NCBI RefSeq assembly: GCF_902833045.1
Contig: NZ_CADFDU010000012.1
Coordinates: 124,001-188,000, forward strand
From: Burkholderia sp. BCC0322
Lineage (GTDB): Bacteria; Pseudomonadota; Gammaproteobacteria; Burkholderiales; Burkholderiaceae
DNA: 64,000 nt
Direction: 5' to 3'
The position numbers and the translations under genes were made by a program. This document shows, piece by piece, positions 49,610-58,304 of the stretch. Below the pieces are notes generated by a model. That model was given only the letters and a program-made list of their open reading frames with translations. It did no database searches and was not told where the DNA came from. Each line of letters starts with the position of its first letter. Positions within the stretch are counted from its first letter, which is position 1.

Positions 49610-50806
49610 ATGACCGCAACTCCTGATTCCGTTTCCCCGATCCTGCCCGGCGCGTGGCTTGGCATGGTCGGCGGCGGCCAGCTCGGCCGCATGTTCTGCT
49701 TTGCCGCCCAGTCGATGGGCTATCGCGTCGCCGTGCTCGATCCCGATCCGACGAGCCCCGCCGGCGCGGTCGCCGACCGCCACCTGCGCGCGGCCTACGA
49801 CGACGAAGCCGCGCTCGCCGAGCTGGCCGACCTGTGCGACGCGGTGTCGACGGAGTTCGAGAACGTGCCGGCCGCGAGCCTCGATTTCCTCGCGCGCACG
49901 ACGTTCGTCGCGCCGGCCGGCCGCTGCGTCGCGATCGCACAGGACCGGATCGCGGAGAAGCGCTTCATCGAAGCGTCGGGCGTGCCCGTCGCGCCGCACG
50001 TCGTGATCGAATCGCCGGCGGCACTCGCTGCGCTCGACGATGCCGCGCTCGACGCGGTGCTGCCGGGCATCCTGAAGACCGCGCGGCTCGGCTACGACGG
50101 CAAGGGCCAGGTGCGCGTGAGCACCGCACAGGAAGCGCGCGACGCGCATGCGGCGCTGAACGGCGTGCCGTGCGTGCTCGAGAAGCGCCTGCCGCTGAAA
50201 TACGAAGTGTCGGCGCTGATCGCGCGCGGCGCGGACGGCCGCTCGGCCGCGTTCCCGCTCGCGCAGAACGTGCATCACAACGGCATCCTCGCGCTGACGG
50301 TCGTGCCCGCGCCGGCCGCCGATGCCGCGCGCGTCGAAGAGGCGCAGCAGGCCGCCGTGCGGATTGCCGATACGCTCGACTACGTCGGCGTGCTGTGCGT
50401 CGAATTCTTCGTGCTGGAAGACGGTTCGTTCGTCGCGAACGAGATGGCGCCACGCCCGCACAACTCCGGCCACTACACGGTCGATGCGTGCGCAACGAGC
50501 CAGTTCGAGCAGCAGGTGCGCGCCATGACGCGCATGCCGCTCGGCAACCCGCGCCAGCATTCGCCGGCCGCGATGCTGAACATCCTCGGCGACGTGTGGT
50601 TCCCGAACGGGGCCGCGGCCGATGCCGTCACGCCGCCGTGGGACACGGTCGCGGCGATGCCCGCAGCGCACCTGCACCTGTACGGCAAGGAAGAGGCGCG
50701 CGTCGGCCGCAAGATGGGTCACGTGAACTTCACGGCTGAAACGCGCGACGAAGCCGTTGCCGCGGCCACCGCGTGCGCGCAGCTGCTGCGCGTGCCGCTC
50801 GACTGA
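49610..50806 (+). CDS. purK: 5-(carboxyamino)imidazole ribonucleotide synthase
   Basis: This encodes 398 residues of ATP-grasp type. [20 protein letters not shown] then [20 protein letters not shown] starts it, with [14 protein letters not shown] as the ATP-binding loop and [20 protein letters not shown] and [20 protein letters not shown] as the conserved end of the grasp domain. It carboxylates aminoimidazole ribotide with bicarbonate and ATP in purine synthesis. Eight bases separate it from the Sua5 family gene, so they may be co-transcribed. Confidence 0.98.
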   Translation: MTATPDSVSPILPGAWLGMVGGGQLGRMFCFAAQSMGYRVAVLDPDPTSPAGAVADRHLRAAYDDEAALAELADLCDAVSTEFENVPAASLDFLARTTFVAPAGRCVAIAQDRIAEKRFIEASGVPVAPHVVIESPAALAALDDAALDAVLPGILKTARLGYDGKGQVRVSTAQEARDAHAALNGVPCVLEKRLPLKYEVSALIARGADGRSAAFPLAQNVHHNGILALTVVPAPAADAARVEEAQQAAVRIADTLDYVGVLCVEFFVLEDGSFVANEMAPRPHNSGHYTVDACATSQFEQQVRAMTRMPLGNPRQHSPAAMLNILGDVWFPNGAAADAVTPPWDTVAAMPAAHLHLYGKEEARVGRKMGHVNFTAETRDEAVAAATACAQLLRVPLD

Positions 50807-50814
50807 GCCGGCCG

Positions 50815-51843
50815 ATGTCCATCGATCTCCCGAACTCGGTGACGGCCGCGCAGATCGACGCGGCCGCCGCGCTGCTCGATGCGGGCCAGCTCGTCGCCTT
50901 TCCGACCGAAACCGTCTACGGGCTTGGCGGTGACGCGGCGAATCCCGAGGCCGTCGCACGCATCTACGCGGCGAAGGGGCGCCCCGCGAATCATCCGGTG
51001 ATCGTGCACCTGCCGCCGGGCGGCGATCCCGGTTACTGGGCCGACGATCTGCCGGCCGACGCGCAGGCGTTGATCGATGCGTTCTGGCCGGGCCCGCTGA
51101 CGCTGATCCTGAAGCGTCATGCGCGCATTCCGGACGCCGTGAGCGGCGGCCAGGATTCGGTCGGGCTGCGCTGTCCGTCGCATCCGGTCGCGCAGGCGCT
51201 GCTGGCCGCGTTCAGCGCGCGGCGCGGCGGGCATGGCGGCGTGGCCGCACCGTCCGCGAACCGGTTCGGCCATGTGAGCCCGACCACCGCGCAGCACGTA
51301 CGCGACGAATTCGGCGACACCGTGCACGTGCTTGACGGCGGCGCATCGGAAGTCGGTATCGAATCGACGATTCTCGACCTGTCGCGCGGCTTTCCGGCGC
51401 TGCTGCGTCCGGGCCACGTGACGCCGCAGCAGATCGCCGACGTGCTCGGTCGCGCCCCGCGGCTGCCGGACGGCAGCGATGCGACCGCGCCGCGTGCGTC
51501 GGGTACGCTGAAAGCGCATTACGCGCCGCGCACGCCGCTCGCGCTGCTGCCGTTCGACGCGCTCGAGCCGCTGCTCGCGGCCGCGCAGACCGATGGCGAG
51601 CGTGTCGCGCTCGTCGCACGCGCCTCGCGCGCGGGACGCTGGGCGCAGGCCGACGGCGTGCATTTCGTCGCGGCGCCGGAAGATCCGCAGGCGTATGCGC
51701 GCGACCTGTACGGGATGTTGCGTGCGCTCGACCGCGCGCAGGTTGCGCGGATTCTCGTCGAGAAGCTGCCCGAGACCGTCGAATGGATCGCGGTCAACGA
51801 TCGCCTCGGCCGCGCGGCGGCCGCGTTCGAAGCGCGCGATTGA
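50815..51843 (+). CDS. Threonylcarbamoyl-AMP synthase, Sua5/YwlC type
   Basis: This encodes 342 residues. The YrdC domain is clear: GQLVAFPTETVYGLGGDAAN, YAAKGRPANHPVIVHLP, FWPGPLTLILKR and later GIESTILDLSRG. A C-terminal Sua5 domain follows after about residue 230 (ASGTLKAHYAPRTPLALLPF). It makes the threonylcarbamoyl adenylate used for the t6A modification of tRNAs that read ANN codons. It closes the purine gene group and is followed by a strong terminator. Confidence 0.94.
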   Translation: MSIDLPNSVTAAQIDAAAALLDAGQLVAFPTETVYGLGGDAANPEAVARIYAAKGRPANHPVIVHLPPGGDPGYWADDLPADAQALIDAFWPGPLTLILKRHARIPDAVSGGQDSVGLRCPSHPVAQALLAAFSARRGGHGGVAAPSANRFGHVSPTTAQHVRDEFGDTVHVLDGGASEVGIESTILDLSRGFPALLRPGHVTPQQIADVLGRAPRLPDGSDATAPRASGTLKAHYAPRTPLALLPFDALEPLLAAAQTDGERVALVARASRAGRWAQADGVHFVAAPEDPQAYARDLYGMLRALDRAQVARILVEKLPETVEWIAVNDRLGRAAAAFEARD

Positions 51844-51864
51844 CGCCAATCCCGGCACTGGAAT

Positions 51865-51904
51865 GAAAAAACGCCCGACCGGCAAACCGGTCGGGCGTTT
51901 TCGT
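51865..51904. terminator. Bidirectional terminator between Sua5 gene and GDSL lipoprotein gene
   Basis: ACGCCCGACCGG at 51871-51882 pairs with CCGGTCGGGCGT at 51887-51898 around CAAA, with A-run before and T-run after. It serves both converging genes. Confidence 0.93.
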
Positions 51905-51924
51905 TTGGGCGCGTGGCCGGCTGC

Positions 51925-53064
51925 TTACTTGCCGACGCCGGACTTCGCGATCTGCTGTTCGACGTACTGCGCGAACAGCGCATGCAGGCGCGTCGTCGGG
52001 TGGACCGTGTCGGCGAACATGTAGGTCTGGTCCGCGTTCGCGACCGTGTAGGTCTGCGGCGAGCAGAACAGCGACGAGCCGAATGCGGTTGCGTTCGCGA
52101 CGCCGTACTGCGTGGCGGCCTGGACCATCGCCTTCAGGTTGCAGGCGGTGTCGGTGTTCGACACGCTGAAGCCGTTCGCCTGGTAGTTGGCCGCGATGCC
52201 GTCCTGCCACGTGAACGAATCGACCACCGCGTACTTCGTCGTGTCGACCTTCAGCGCGGCGAGCGTGCCGACGAGCGTCTGGTTGAACAGCCCCGACAGT
52301 TGCGTGAACGCGGCTTGCGTGCCGCCCTGCAGCGCGAGCGGCGTGCCGCCGATGTCCGGCACGTTCGCGACGAACACGTGCGTTGCGCCAGCCGCGACGA
52401 TCTGCTGGACGATCCCGCCGAGCTGCTGCGCGGCCAGGCCGATCGCCTGCGCTGCCGCGAGCTGGGCGGCCGGCGTGTTGCCTTGCGCCTGCGCGACTTG
52501 CGCCTGGTAGAAGATGTCGTTCGCGCCGCCGTTGATCAGCACGATCTGGCCGGCGTTGAAGCTGCCGTGCTGCGACAGGTATTGCTTGACCTGGTCGGCG
52601 ATCGGCGTCGTGGTCGCCTGCGCGTAGTCGGCGTTCGGCACGCTGGCGTCCGCGTGGCCGATGCCCGGCTGTTGCGTCACGCGCGAGCCGCCCTGTGCGT
52701 AGCCGAGGCCGCCGGTGGCCTGCAGCGGAATGCCGAAACCGCCCTGGTTCGCGGGCTGCAGCGTGTCGCCGTAGTACTGCGCGACGTTCTGCGTCCACAC
52801 CTGACCCGGGTTGGTCGTGAAGCGGCCGCCGCCGAAGCCGAGCTTGATCTGCGAGTAGGTGCCCGCGTCGGACAGGCTGTCGCCGAACGACACGATCTGC
52901 ATTTTTACGCCCGACGGCGGCGTGTTCGATGCGCTGCTGCTGTTGTTGTCGTCACCGCCGCCGCATGCGGCGAGCAGCGCGAGCGCGGCGCCGGCGATCG
53001 CGACCTGCGCGGTGCGCAGCATGCGTTGGCGGGTGCGGGCGGGTGCGTGTTGTTGTGTCTGCAT
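51925..53064 (-). CDS. SGNH/GDSL family lipoprotein hydrolase
   Basis: This encodes 379 residues from the ATG at 53064, with GAGGAG at spacing of eight. The signal ends in a lipobox (ALLAAC, Cys34), so it is probably lipid-anchored. SFGDSLSDAGTYSQ carries the nucleophile S63, INGGANDIF is block III, and DTVHPTTRLH near the end has the D-x-x-H pair of block V. Such proteins are esterases or phospholipases at the cell surface; the substrate is not clear. The gene reads toward the Sua5 gene and ends just past the shared terminator. The longer open frame extending to 54012 overlaps the desaturase gene and is not real. Confidence 0.88.
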   Translation of the reverse strand: MQTQQHAPARTRQRMLRTAQVAIAGAALALLAACGGGDDNNSSSASNTPPSGVKMQIVSFGDSLSDAGTYSQIKLGFGGGRFTTNPGQVWTQNVAQYYGDTLQPANQGGFGIPLQATGGLGYAQGGSRVTQQPGIGHADASVPNADYAQATTTPIADQVKQYLSQHGSFNAGQIVLINGGANDIFYQAQVAQAQGNTPAAQLAAAQAIGLAAQQLGGIVQQIVAAGATHVFVANVPDIGGTPLALQGGTQAAFTQLSGLFNQTLVGTLAALKVDTTKYAVVDSFTWQDGIAANYQANGFSVSNTDTACNLKAMVQAATQYGVANATAFGSSLFCSPQTYTVANADQTYMFADTVHPTTRLHALFAQYVEQQIAKSGVGK

Positions 53065-53159
53065 CGTTCGATCTCCTCGTAGATATGGCCTGATGTGTTT
53101 CTCATCTGCCGCGTGCCTGCTCGGTTCCGGGCTGCGCGGCGGCCGTTGGCTGAAACGGT

Positions 53160-54074
53160 TTATTGGTCTCGCGCAGCCGCAAGCGGCACGGTGCGCGGAT
53201 CGGGGTTCGCGGCCTCGGCAATCTGCGCATGATAAGCGCTCGCCCATTCGGGCGGGCCGAAAATCGCGCGCAGCTTGTTGCGCCAGCCGTCGACGCGCAA
53301 CGCGTCGCCGGCCATCGATACCCACTCGTGGAACGTCGCGACGAGCGGGTTGTTGGAGTCGAGCCGCTCGACGATCCCGTACTGCGGCGGATCGTCGGGC
53401 GCTTCCTCGACATAGCTGCCGAACAGGCGATCCCAGATCACAAGGACGCCTGCGTAATTGCGGTCGATGTAGCGCGGGTTGCGCGCATGGTGTGCGCGGT
53501 GGATCGACGGCGTGTTCAGCACGTATTCGAGCCAGCCGAGCTTGCCGATCGCCTGCGTGTGCACGAAGAACTGGAACGCGAGGTTGATCAGCACGATGCC
53601 GACGACCTGTTGCGGCGGAAAGCCCGCGAACGCGAGCGGCAGCCAGAACACCCACATCCCCGCGACCGGGTACATCAGGCTCTGGCGGAACGCGGTCGAG
53701 AAATTCATCCGTTCGGACGAGTGGTGCACGACGTGCGCGGCCCACAGCCAGCGCACGCGATGGCTTGCGCGATGGAATACGTAGTAGAGGAAATCCTGCG
53801 CGACGAACAGCACGGTGAACGACAGCCAGCCGTCGTGCCACGTGAACAGGCGATAGTGCTGGTAGCAGTACGCATAGACGGGGATCACGAACAGCCACGC
53901 GATCTTGTCGGCGCCCTGGTGCATCAGCGCGAGCGCCGCGTTGCACAGCGTGTCGCGCCACGCATAGACATGGTCCTGCGCACGAGTGCGGGCGAGGTGC
54001 CAGGCCTCCCACGCGATGCAGAGCAGGAAGACGGGCGCCAGCGCGAGCAGAAGCAATTCGACGTCGAATCGCAT
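53160..54074 (-). CDS. Sterol desaturase / fatty-acid hydroxylase family membrane protein
   Basis: This encodes 304 residues from the ATG at 54074 with AAGGAG before it. Several hydrophobic helices are present, and the three histidine boxes of the family are visible: HRASH in YYVFHRASHRVRW, HVVHHSS and HRAHHAR, together with the later DRLFGSYVEE. These bind two irons and hydroxylate or desaturate lipids in the membrane. The substrate may be a fatty acid or hopanoid-like lipid; the sequence does not decide. It stands between the GDSL gene and a 393-base gap. Confidence 0.88.
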   Translation of the reverse strand: MRFDVELLLLALAPVFLLCIAWEAWHLARTRAQDHVYAWRDTLCNAALALMHQGADKIAWLFVIPVYAYCYQHYRLFTWHDGWLSFTVLFVAQDFLYYVFHRASHRVRWLWAAHVVHHSSERMNFSTAFRQSLMYPVAGMWVFWLPLAFAGFPPQQVVGIVLINLAFQFFVHTQAIGKLGWLEYVLNTPSIHRAHHARNPRYIDRNYAGVLVIWDRLFGSYVEEAPDDPPQYGIVERLDSNNPLVATFHEWVSMAGDALRVDGWRNKLRAIFGPPEWASAYHAQIAEAANPDPRTVPLAAARDQ

Positions 54075-54467
54075 GGGCGTGTCTCCTTCTTTCCCCTGCA
54101 AGCCTTGAGGCCGGGCGTATGGCCCGTTGTAGATATCGGTCAGGCCAACAGCCTACGCAATCGCCACGCGCTAGGCGAGGGGGGAGCGTAGAGGGTTCCC
54201 TCTGAGGACAGGGTTTTTACGGAAGCCGCGCGGCACGGGGCCGGGCGGTATGGCCCTGTTTTGCGGGCGCAGGTGCTGCGCGGTGCGTCGCGCGCCGGAG
54301 GCGGCTACCGTTTCAAACCGGGGAGGGCGCAGGTCGGTGTGCAGGCGCGCTGGCGGGTCGCCCCGGCGGCCCGCCAGGTCGACCCGTTGTGCGGGTGCGG
54401 CTCAATGCGGAGGCGAGCCGACGCGCGCCGGCCGCAGGCCCGCCGTGTGTCGCGGCGCGCGGAAACG
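54075..54467. other. Non-coding stretch between desaturase-like gene and dacB
   Basis: These 393 bases hold no convincing gene. Short frames on the plus strand here are shadows of no recognisable protein, and I see no repeats or terminator with a T-run. It should contain the desaturase promoter on the minus strand. Confidence 0.5.
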
Positions 54468-55994
54468 TCAGTGGGCGCCCGCGTAGATCCACTCGAGCAG
54501 CGAGTCGTGCGCGGCGCGCGCGCCTTCCGCGTGATCGTTGTTGATGAAGCTCACGACGACGTAGCTCTGGCCGTCCGCGCCGGCGACGTAGCCGGCGATC
54601 GCGCGCACGTCGCGTAGCGTGCCGGTCTTGATGTGCGCGTTGCCGAGCACGCCGGCGTTGGTGAGGCGGTTCTTCATCGTGCCGTCGATGCCGGCGATCG
54701 GCAGCGAATCGATGAAGGCCTGCGCGACGGGGCTCGCGTTCGCGGCCTGCAGCAGCGCGGCGAGCGACAGCGCGCTCACATGCTCTTCGCGCGACAGACC
54801 CGAGCCGTTTTCAAGCATGAGGTCGGGCATCGCGATGCCGTTCTTCTGCAGGAACGCCTGGATCACGCGGCTCGACTGCTCGGGCGTCGCGGGCGGCTTG
54901 CCGCCGACCGCGCCGATCGTCAGGAACAGGTTGCGCGCCATCACGTTGTTGCTGAACTTGTTGATGTCGTAGACGATGCTGCCGAGCACCGGGCTGTGAT
55001 GCACGGCGAGGGGCCGCGCGGTGGGCGGCACCTTGCCTTCGCTCACCGGCCCGGCGATCGTGCCGCCGTCCTGCTGCCACAGCGCGAGGAAGCCGCGCGC
55101 GAAGAACGTCGTGTGATCGAGGATCGCGAGGTTGGTCGTGTGCGCGCCGCAACGCAACGGGTAGTCGCCGGCGAACGAGGCGGTCATGATCCCGCCGCCG
55201 GCGGTCAGTGTCGGACGCGCGGCCGCGGCGGCCGCGCTGCACGAGCCGGTACCTTCGACCAGCTGGTTGTCGATCGACAGGTCCGCGAGCGGCGGCAGCA
55301 CGTCGACGGCCACCTTGCCGTCGTCGCCCGGCGTGACGGTGAACGACACGGCCTTGAACGCGTACAGAAGCGGATCGGGGCCGACGTTGTACGGCGCGCT
55401 CGCGTCGTCGTCGAACGAAGGGAGATCGCGCGTCGATGTCGCGAAGTAGCTCTTGTCGAGCACCAGGCCGCCGCTCACGCGCTTGACGCCGGCCTTGCGC
55501 AGCTTGTCGACGAGGTCGATCAGCTCTTCGGGCACGAGCTTCGGATCGCCGGTGCCCTTGATGTACAGGTTGCCCTGCAGCGTGCCGTCGGGATCGATCG
55601 TGCCGTCCGTGTAGGCGGTCGTGCGCCAGCGGTAGTCGGGGCCGAGGATCGACAGGCCCGAGAAGGTCGTCACGAGCTTCATCGTCGACGCGGGCAGCAT
55701 CGGCCGGCTCGCATTCCACGCGATCAGCGGTTCCGGATCGCCGACGCGCTCGACGATGACGCTCATCGCCGACGCCGGCACCTTCGCGCGCTGCAGCGCG
55801 ACGAGCACGGACGCCGGCAGGCCGGCCGCGCGTGCGGCGGGCGACACGACGGTCGTCTTGTGCGCTTCCTTGTGGGATTTCTTGCGGGCCTGCGCGGCGG
55901 GCGCGAAGGCGAGGGCCGTGCAGGTGGCGACGACGGCGGCTGCCCGCAGGCAGGCACGGGGGGCGAACCGGGTGGAAAGATCGGAAATCGGCAT
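54468..55994 (-). CDS. dacB: D-alanyl-D-alanine carboxypeptidase/endopeptidase (PBP4)
   Basis: This encodes 508 residues from the ATG at 55994. A signal peptide (ACLRAAAVVATCTALAFAPA) is followed by a basic patch. The S13 peptidase motifs are S103-T-M-K106, S348-N-N350 (KFSNNVMARNL) and K456-T-G458 (IKTGTLRD). It trims and cuts peptidoglycan cross-links in the periplasm. A longer open frame runs on to 57650, but its head is antisense to the two-component genes. Another in-frame ATG at 56054 is possible, but it adds a non-conserved head. It is divergent from the response regulator gene. Confidence 0.95.
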   Translation of the reverse strand: MPISDLSTRFAPRACLRAAAVVATCTALAFAPAAQARKKSHKEAHKTTVVSPAARAAGLPASVLVALQRAKVPASAMSVIVERVGDPEPLIAWNASRPMLPASTMKLVTTFSGLSILGPDYRWRTTAYTDGTIDPDGTLQGNLYIKGTGDPKLVPEELIDLVDKLRKAGVKRVSGGLVLDKSYFATSTRDLPSFDDDASAPYNVGPDPLLYAFKAVSFTVTPGDDGKVAVDVLPPLADLSIDNQLVEGTGSCSAAAAAARPTLTAGGGIMTASFAGDYPLRCGAHTTNLAILDHTTFFARGFLALWQQDGGTIAGPVSEGKVPPTARPLAVHHSPVLGSIVYDINKFSNNVMARNLFLTIGAVGGKPPATPEQSSRVIQAFLQKNGIAMPDLMLENGSGLSREEHVSALSLAALLQAANASPVAQAFIDSLPIAGIDGTMKNRLTNAGVLGNAHIKTGTLRDVRAIAGYVAGADGQSYVVVSFINNDHAEGARAAHDSLLEWIYAGAH

Positions 55995-56180
55995 GAGCGA
56001 ATACGGGAGAAGCACGACGTTCGGGCAGGGCGCGCGCGGCGCCAAAGCGCACATTGTAGAGACAAGTCCGGACAGCCCCCTTGCAATCCGCCTTTCTGTT
56101 GCATTGCACGGTGCCGCGCATGCGATTCGCGGCGCTACAATGGTCGGCGTGTTTGACCTGCCCCATGGATGCCTGTCCCG

Positions 56181-56843
56181 ATGCGGATTCTGCTTGTCGA
56201 AGATGATCGAATGATTGCCGAAGGCGTGCGCAAGGCGCTGCGCTCGGACGGCTTTGCGGTCGACTGGGTTCAGGACGGCGACGCCGCCCTGACGGCGCTC
56301 GGCGGCGAGGCGTACGACCTGCTGCTGCTCGATCTCGGCCTGCCGAAGCGCGACGGCATCGACGTGCTGCGCACGCTGCGCGCACGCGGGCTGGCGCTGC
56401 CGGTGCTGATCGTCACCGCGCGCGACGCGGTGGCCGATCGCGTGAAGGGGCTCGACGCGGGCGCCGACGACTACCTCGTCAAGCCGTTCGACCTCGATGA
56501 ACTGGGCGCGCGGATGCGCGCGCTGATCCGCCGCCAGGCCGGGCGCAGCGAATCGCTGATCCGCCATGGCGCGCTGACACTCGATCCCGCTTCGCACCAG
56601 GTGACGCTCGACGGCGTGCCCGTCGCGTTGTCCGCGCGCGAGTTCGCGCTGCTCGAGGCGCTGCTCGCACGGCCCGGCGCGGTGCTGTCGAAGAGCCAGC
56701 TCGAGGAGAAGATGTACGGCTGGGGCGAGGAGATCGGCAGCAACACGGTCGAGGTCTACATCCACGCGCTGCGCAAGAAGCTCGGCTCGGACCTGATCCG
56801 CAACGTGCGCGGGCTCGGCTACATGGTCGTCAAGGAAAGCTGA
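56181..56843 (+). CDS. OmpR-family response regulator, QseB/PmrA-like
   Basis: This encodes 220 residues. MRILLVEDDRMIAEGVRKAL opens the receiver, with phosphoacceptor D51 (LLLLDLGLPKRDG) and K101 (DDYLVKPFD). The winged helix ends EVYIHALRKKLGSDLIRNVR. An in-frame ATG at 56169 adds four residues. It is followed after three bases by the kinase gene. Four TTAAG boxes of the kind bound by PmrA/QseB-type regulators precede the downstream DegP-like gene, which makes that gene a likely target. Confidence 0.93.
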   Translation: MRILLVEDDRMIAEGVRKALRSDGFAVDWVQDGDAALTALGGEAYDLLLLDLGLPKRDGIDVLRTLRARGLALPVLIVTARDAVADRVKGLDAGADDYLVKPFDLDELGARMRALIRRQAGRSESLIRHGALTLDPASHQVTLDGVPVALSAREFALLEALLARPGAVLSKSQLEEKMYGWGEEIGSNTVEVYIHALRKKLGSDLIRNVRGLGYMVVKES

Positions 56844-56846
56844 CGC

Positions 56847-58193
56847 GTGAGGTCGATTCGTCATCAATTGCTGATCTGGCTGCTCGCGATCGTCGTCGCG
56901 GGCGTGGGTATCGCGGGCTGGCTCATCTACCGGCAGGCGCTCGCCGAGGCGAACGAACTGTTCGACTACCAGTTGCAGGAAATCGCAGCGGCCCTGCCGT
57001 CCGAGCCGTTCTCGCAGGTGTTCGGTTCGCGCACCAACGGCGACGAAGGCATCGTGATCCAGATATGGAACCGCAACGGCGTGCTGATGTACTTCTCGCA
57101 TCCGCGTGCGCCGATCGCGCCGCGCGCGGAGCTCGGCTTCTCGACCGAGCGCACCGATCGCGGCGAATGGCGCGTGTACGGGGCGATCGTCGGCGACAAC
57201 GTCGTGCAGCTCGCGCAGCCGCTGTCGGTGCGTAACCGGCTCGCGGCGAACGTCGCGCTGCGCACGCTGTGGCCGCTGATCGTGCTGCTGCCGTTCCTCG
57301 GCGCGGCCGTGTGGGTGATCGTCGGGCGCGGGCTCGCACCGCTCGGCCGCGTGACGCGCGCGGTCGAGGCACGCCGGCCGGAGGCGCTCGATCCGCTCCC
57401 CGATGCGCGCCTGCCGCTCGAGGTGCAGCCGCTCGTACGGGCGCTGAACGGGCTGCTCGCGAGGCTGTCGGCCGCACTCGACACGCAGAAGGCCTTCGTG
57501 GCCGACGCCGCGCACGAACTGCGCACGCCGCTCGCGGCCGTGCAGATCCAGGCGCAGCTCGTCGCCCGCGCGAAGGACGACGCATCGCGCCGCGAGGCGG
57601 TTGCGGATCTCCAGGATGGTGTGTCGCGTGCGACGCGCCTCACGGAGCAACTGCTTGCGCTCGCACGCGCCGAACCGGATGGCGCGACGATGCGCGAGCC
57701 GGTCGACCTGCAGGCGCTGCTCGCCGAATGCGTGGCCGCGCTTGCGCCGCTCGCGCAGCGGCGCGACATCGATCTCGGTTTCGAGGAGACGCGCGCGGCG
57801 AGCGTCGTCGCGGACGTCGGCGCGCTGCGCGTGATGTTCGGCAACCTGCTCGACAACGCGGTGAAGTACACGCCGGACGGCGGCCGCATCGACGTGTCGC
57901 TGACCCGCGACGCGGCCGGTCGCGCATGCGTGCAGATCGGCGACAGCGGGCCCGGCATTCCGGCCGACGAGCGCGAGCGCGTGTTCGACCGCTTCTACCG
58001 CGACAGCTCCGCGCGGGCGCGCACCGACGTGTCGGGCAGCGGGCTCGGGCTCGCGATCGTCAAGCGCGTGGCGGCGCAGCAGGGCGCGACGGTGTCGCTC
58101 GGCGACGCGGCCGCGGGCGGCCTGCTCGTCAGCGTCGTGTTCTGCGATGCCGAGATGCCGGCCGAGGCGCCGCAGCCGTCCGAATCCGTGTGA
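56847..58193 (+). CDS. Sensor histidine kinase, QseC/PmrB-like
   Basis: This encodes 448 residues and starts with GTG at 56847. The first helix is LLIWLLAIVVAGVGIAGWLI, then a periplasmic part rich in P, S and F (LPSEPFSQVFGSRTNGDEGI), a second helix (LWPLIVLLPFLGAAVWVIVG) and a HAMP region. The phosphoacceptor box is DAAHELRTPLAAVQIQ, and the ATPase has NLLDNAVKYTPDGG, DSGPGIPADERERVFDRFYR and SGSGLGLAIV. It partners the preceding regulator. The signal is unknown; membrane or envelope stress fits the protease gene after it. Confidence 0.92.
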   Translation: MRSIRHQLLIWLLAIVVAGVGIAGWLIYRQALAEANELFDYQLQEIAAALPSEPFSQVFGSRTNGDEGIVIQIWNRNGVLMYFSHPRAPIAPRAELGFSTERTDRGEWRVYGAIVGDNVVQLAQPLSVRNRLAANVALRTLWPLIVLLPFLGAAVWVIVGRGLAPLGRVTRAVEARRPEALDPLPDARLPLEVQPLVRALNGLLARLSAALDTQKAFVADAAHELRTPLAAVQIQAQLVARAKDDASRREAVADLQDGVSRATRLTEQLLALARAEPDGATMREPVDLQALLAECVAALAPLAQRRDIDLGFEETRAASVVADVGALRVMFGNLLDNAVKYTPDGGRIDVSLTRDAAGRACVQIGDSGPGIPADERERVFDRFYRDSSARARTDVSGSGLGLAIVKRVAAQQGATVSLGDAAAGGLLVSVVFCDAEMPAEAPQPSESV

Positions 58194-58223
58194 AGAACGC
58201 CGCCGGGCGGGCGCCGGCGGCCG

Positions 58224-58261
58224 CTTAAGCCCCGCTTAAGGCTGATTAAGCCTCCTTTAAG
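58224..58261 (+). promoter_or_regulatory. Four tandem TTAAG boxes (PmrA/QseB-type) before the DegP-like gene
   Basis: CTTAAG at 58224-58229, CTTAAG at 58235-58240, ATTAAG at 58245-58250 and TTTAAG at 58256-58261 have TTAAG starts at 11, 10 and 11 base spacing, close to one helical turn. PmrA-type boxes are known as pairs of HTTAAD hexamers separated by five bases; here two such pairs sit next to each other. They lie 31 to 43 bases after the kinase stop and end 43 bases before the protease ATG, so they likely control that gene. Confidence 0.7.
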
Positions 58262-58304
58262 TCAGGGTCGTTACGCTGCGTTCTAACAAAGAGGAGGTCC
58301 TACG

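Noticed and set aside
51925-54012. A 695-codon minus-strand frame covering the GDSL gene and more
   Set aside because: The head overlaps the desaturase gene in another frame. The lipoprotein signal and ribosome-binding site place the true start at 53064.
54468-57650. A continuous 1060-codon minus-strand frame
   Set aside because: Only the part from 55994 matches PBP4. The upstream part is antisense to the response regulator and kinase genes and has no motifs of its own.
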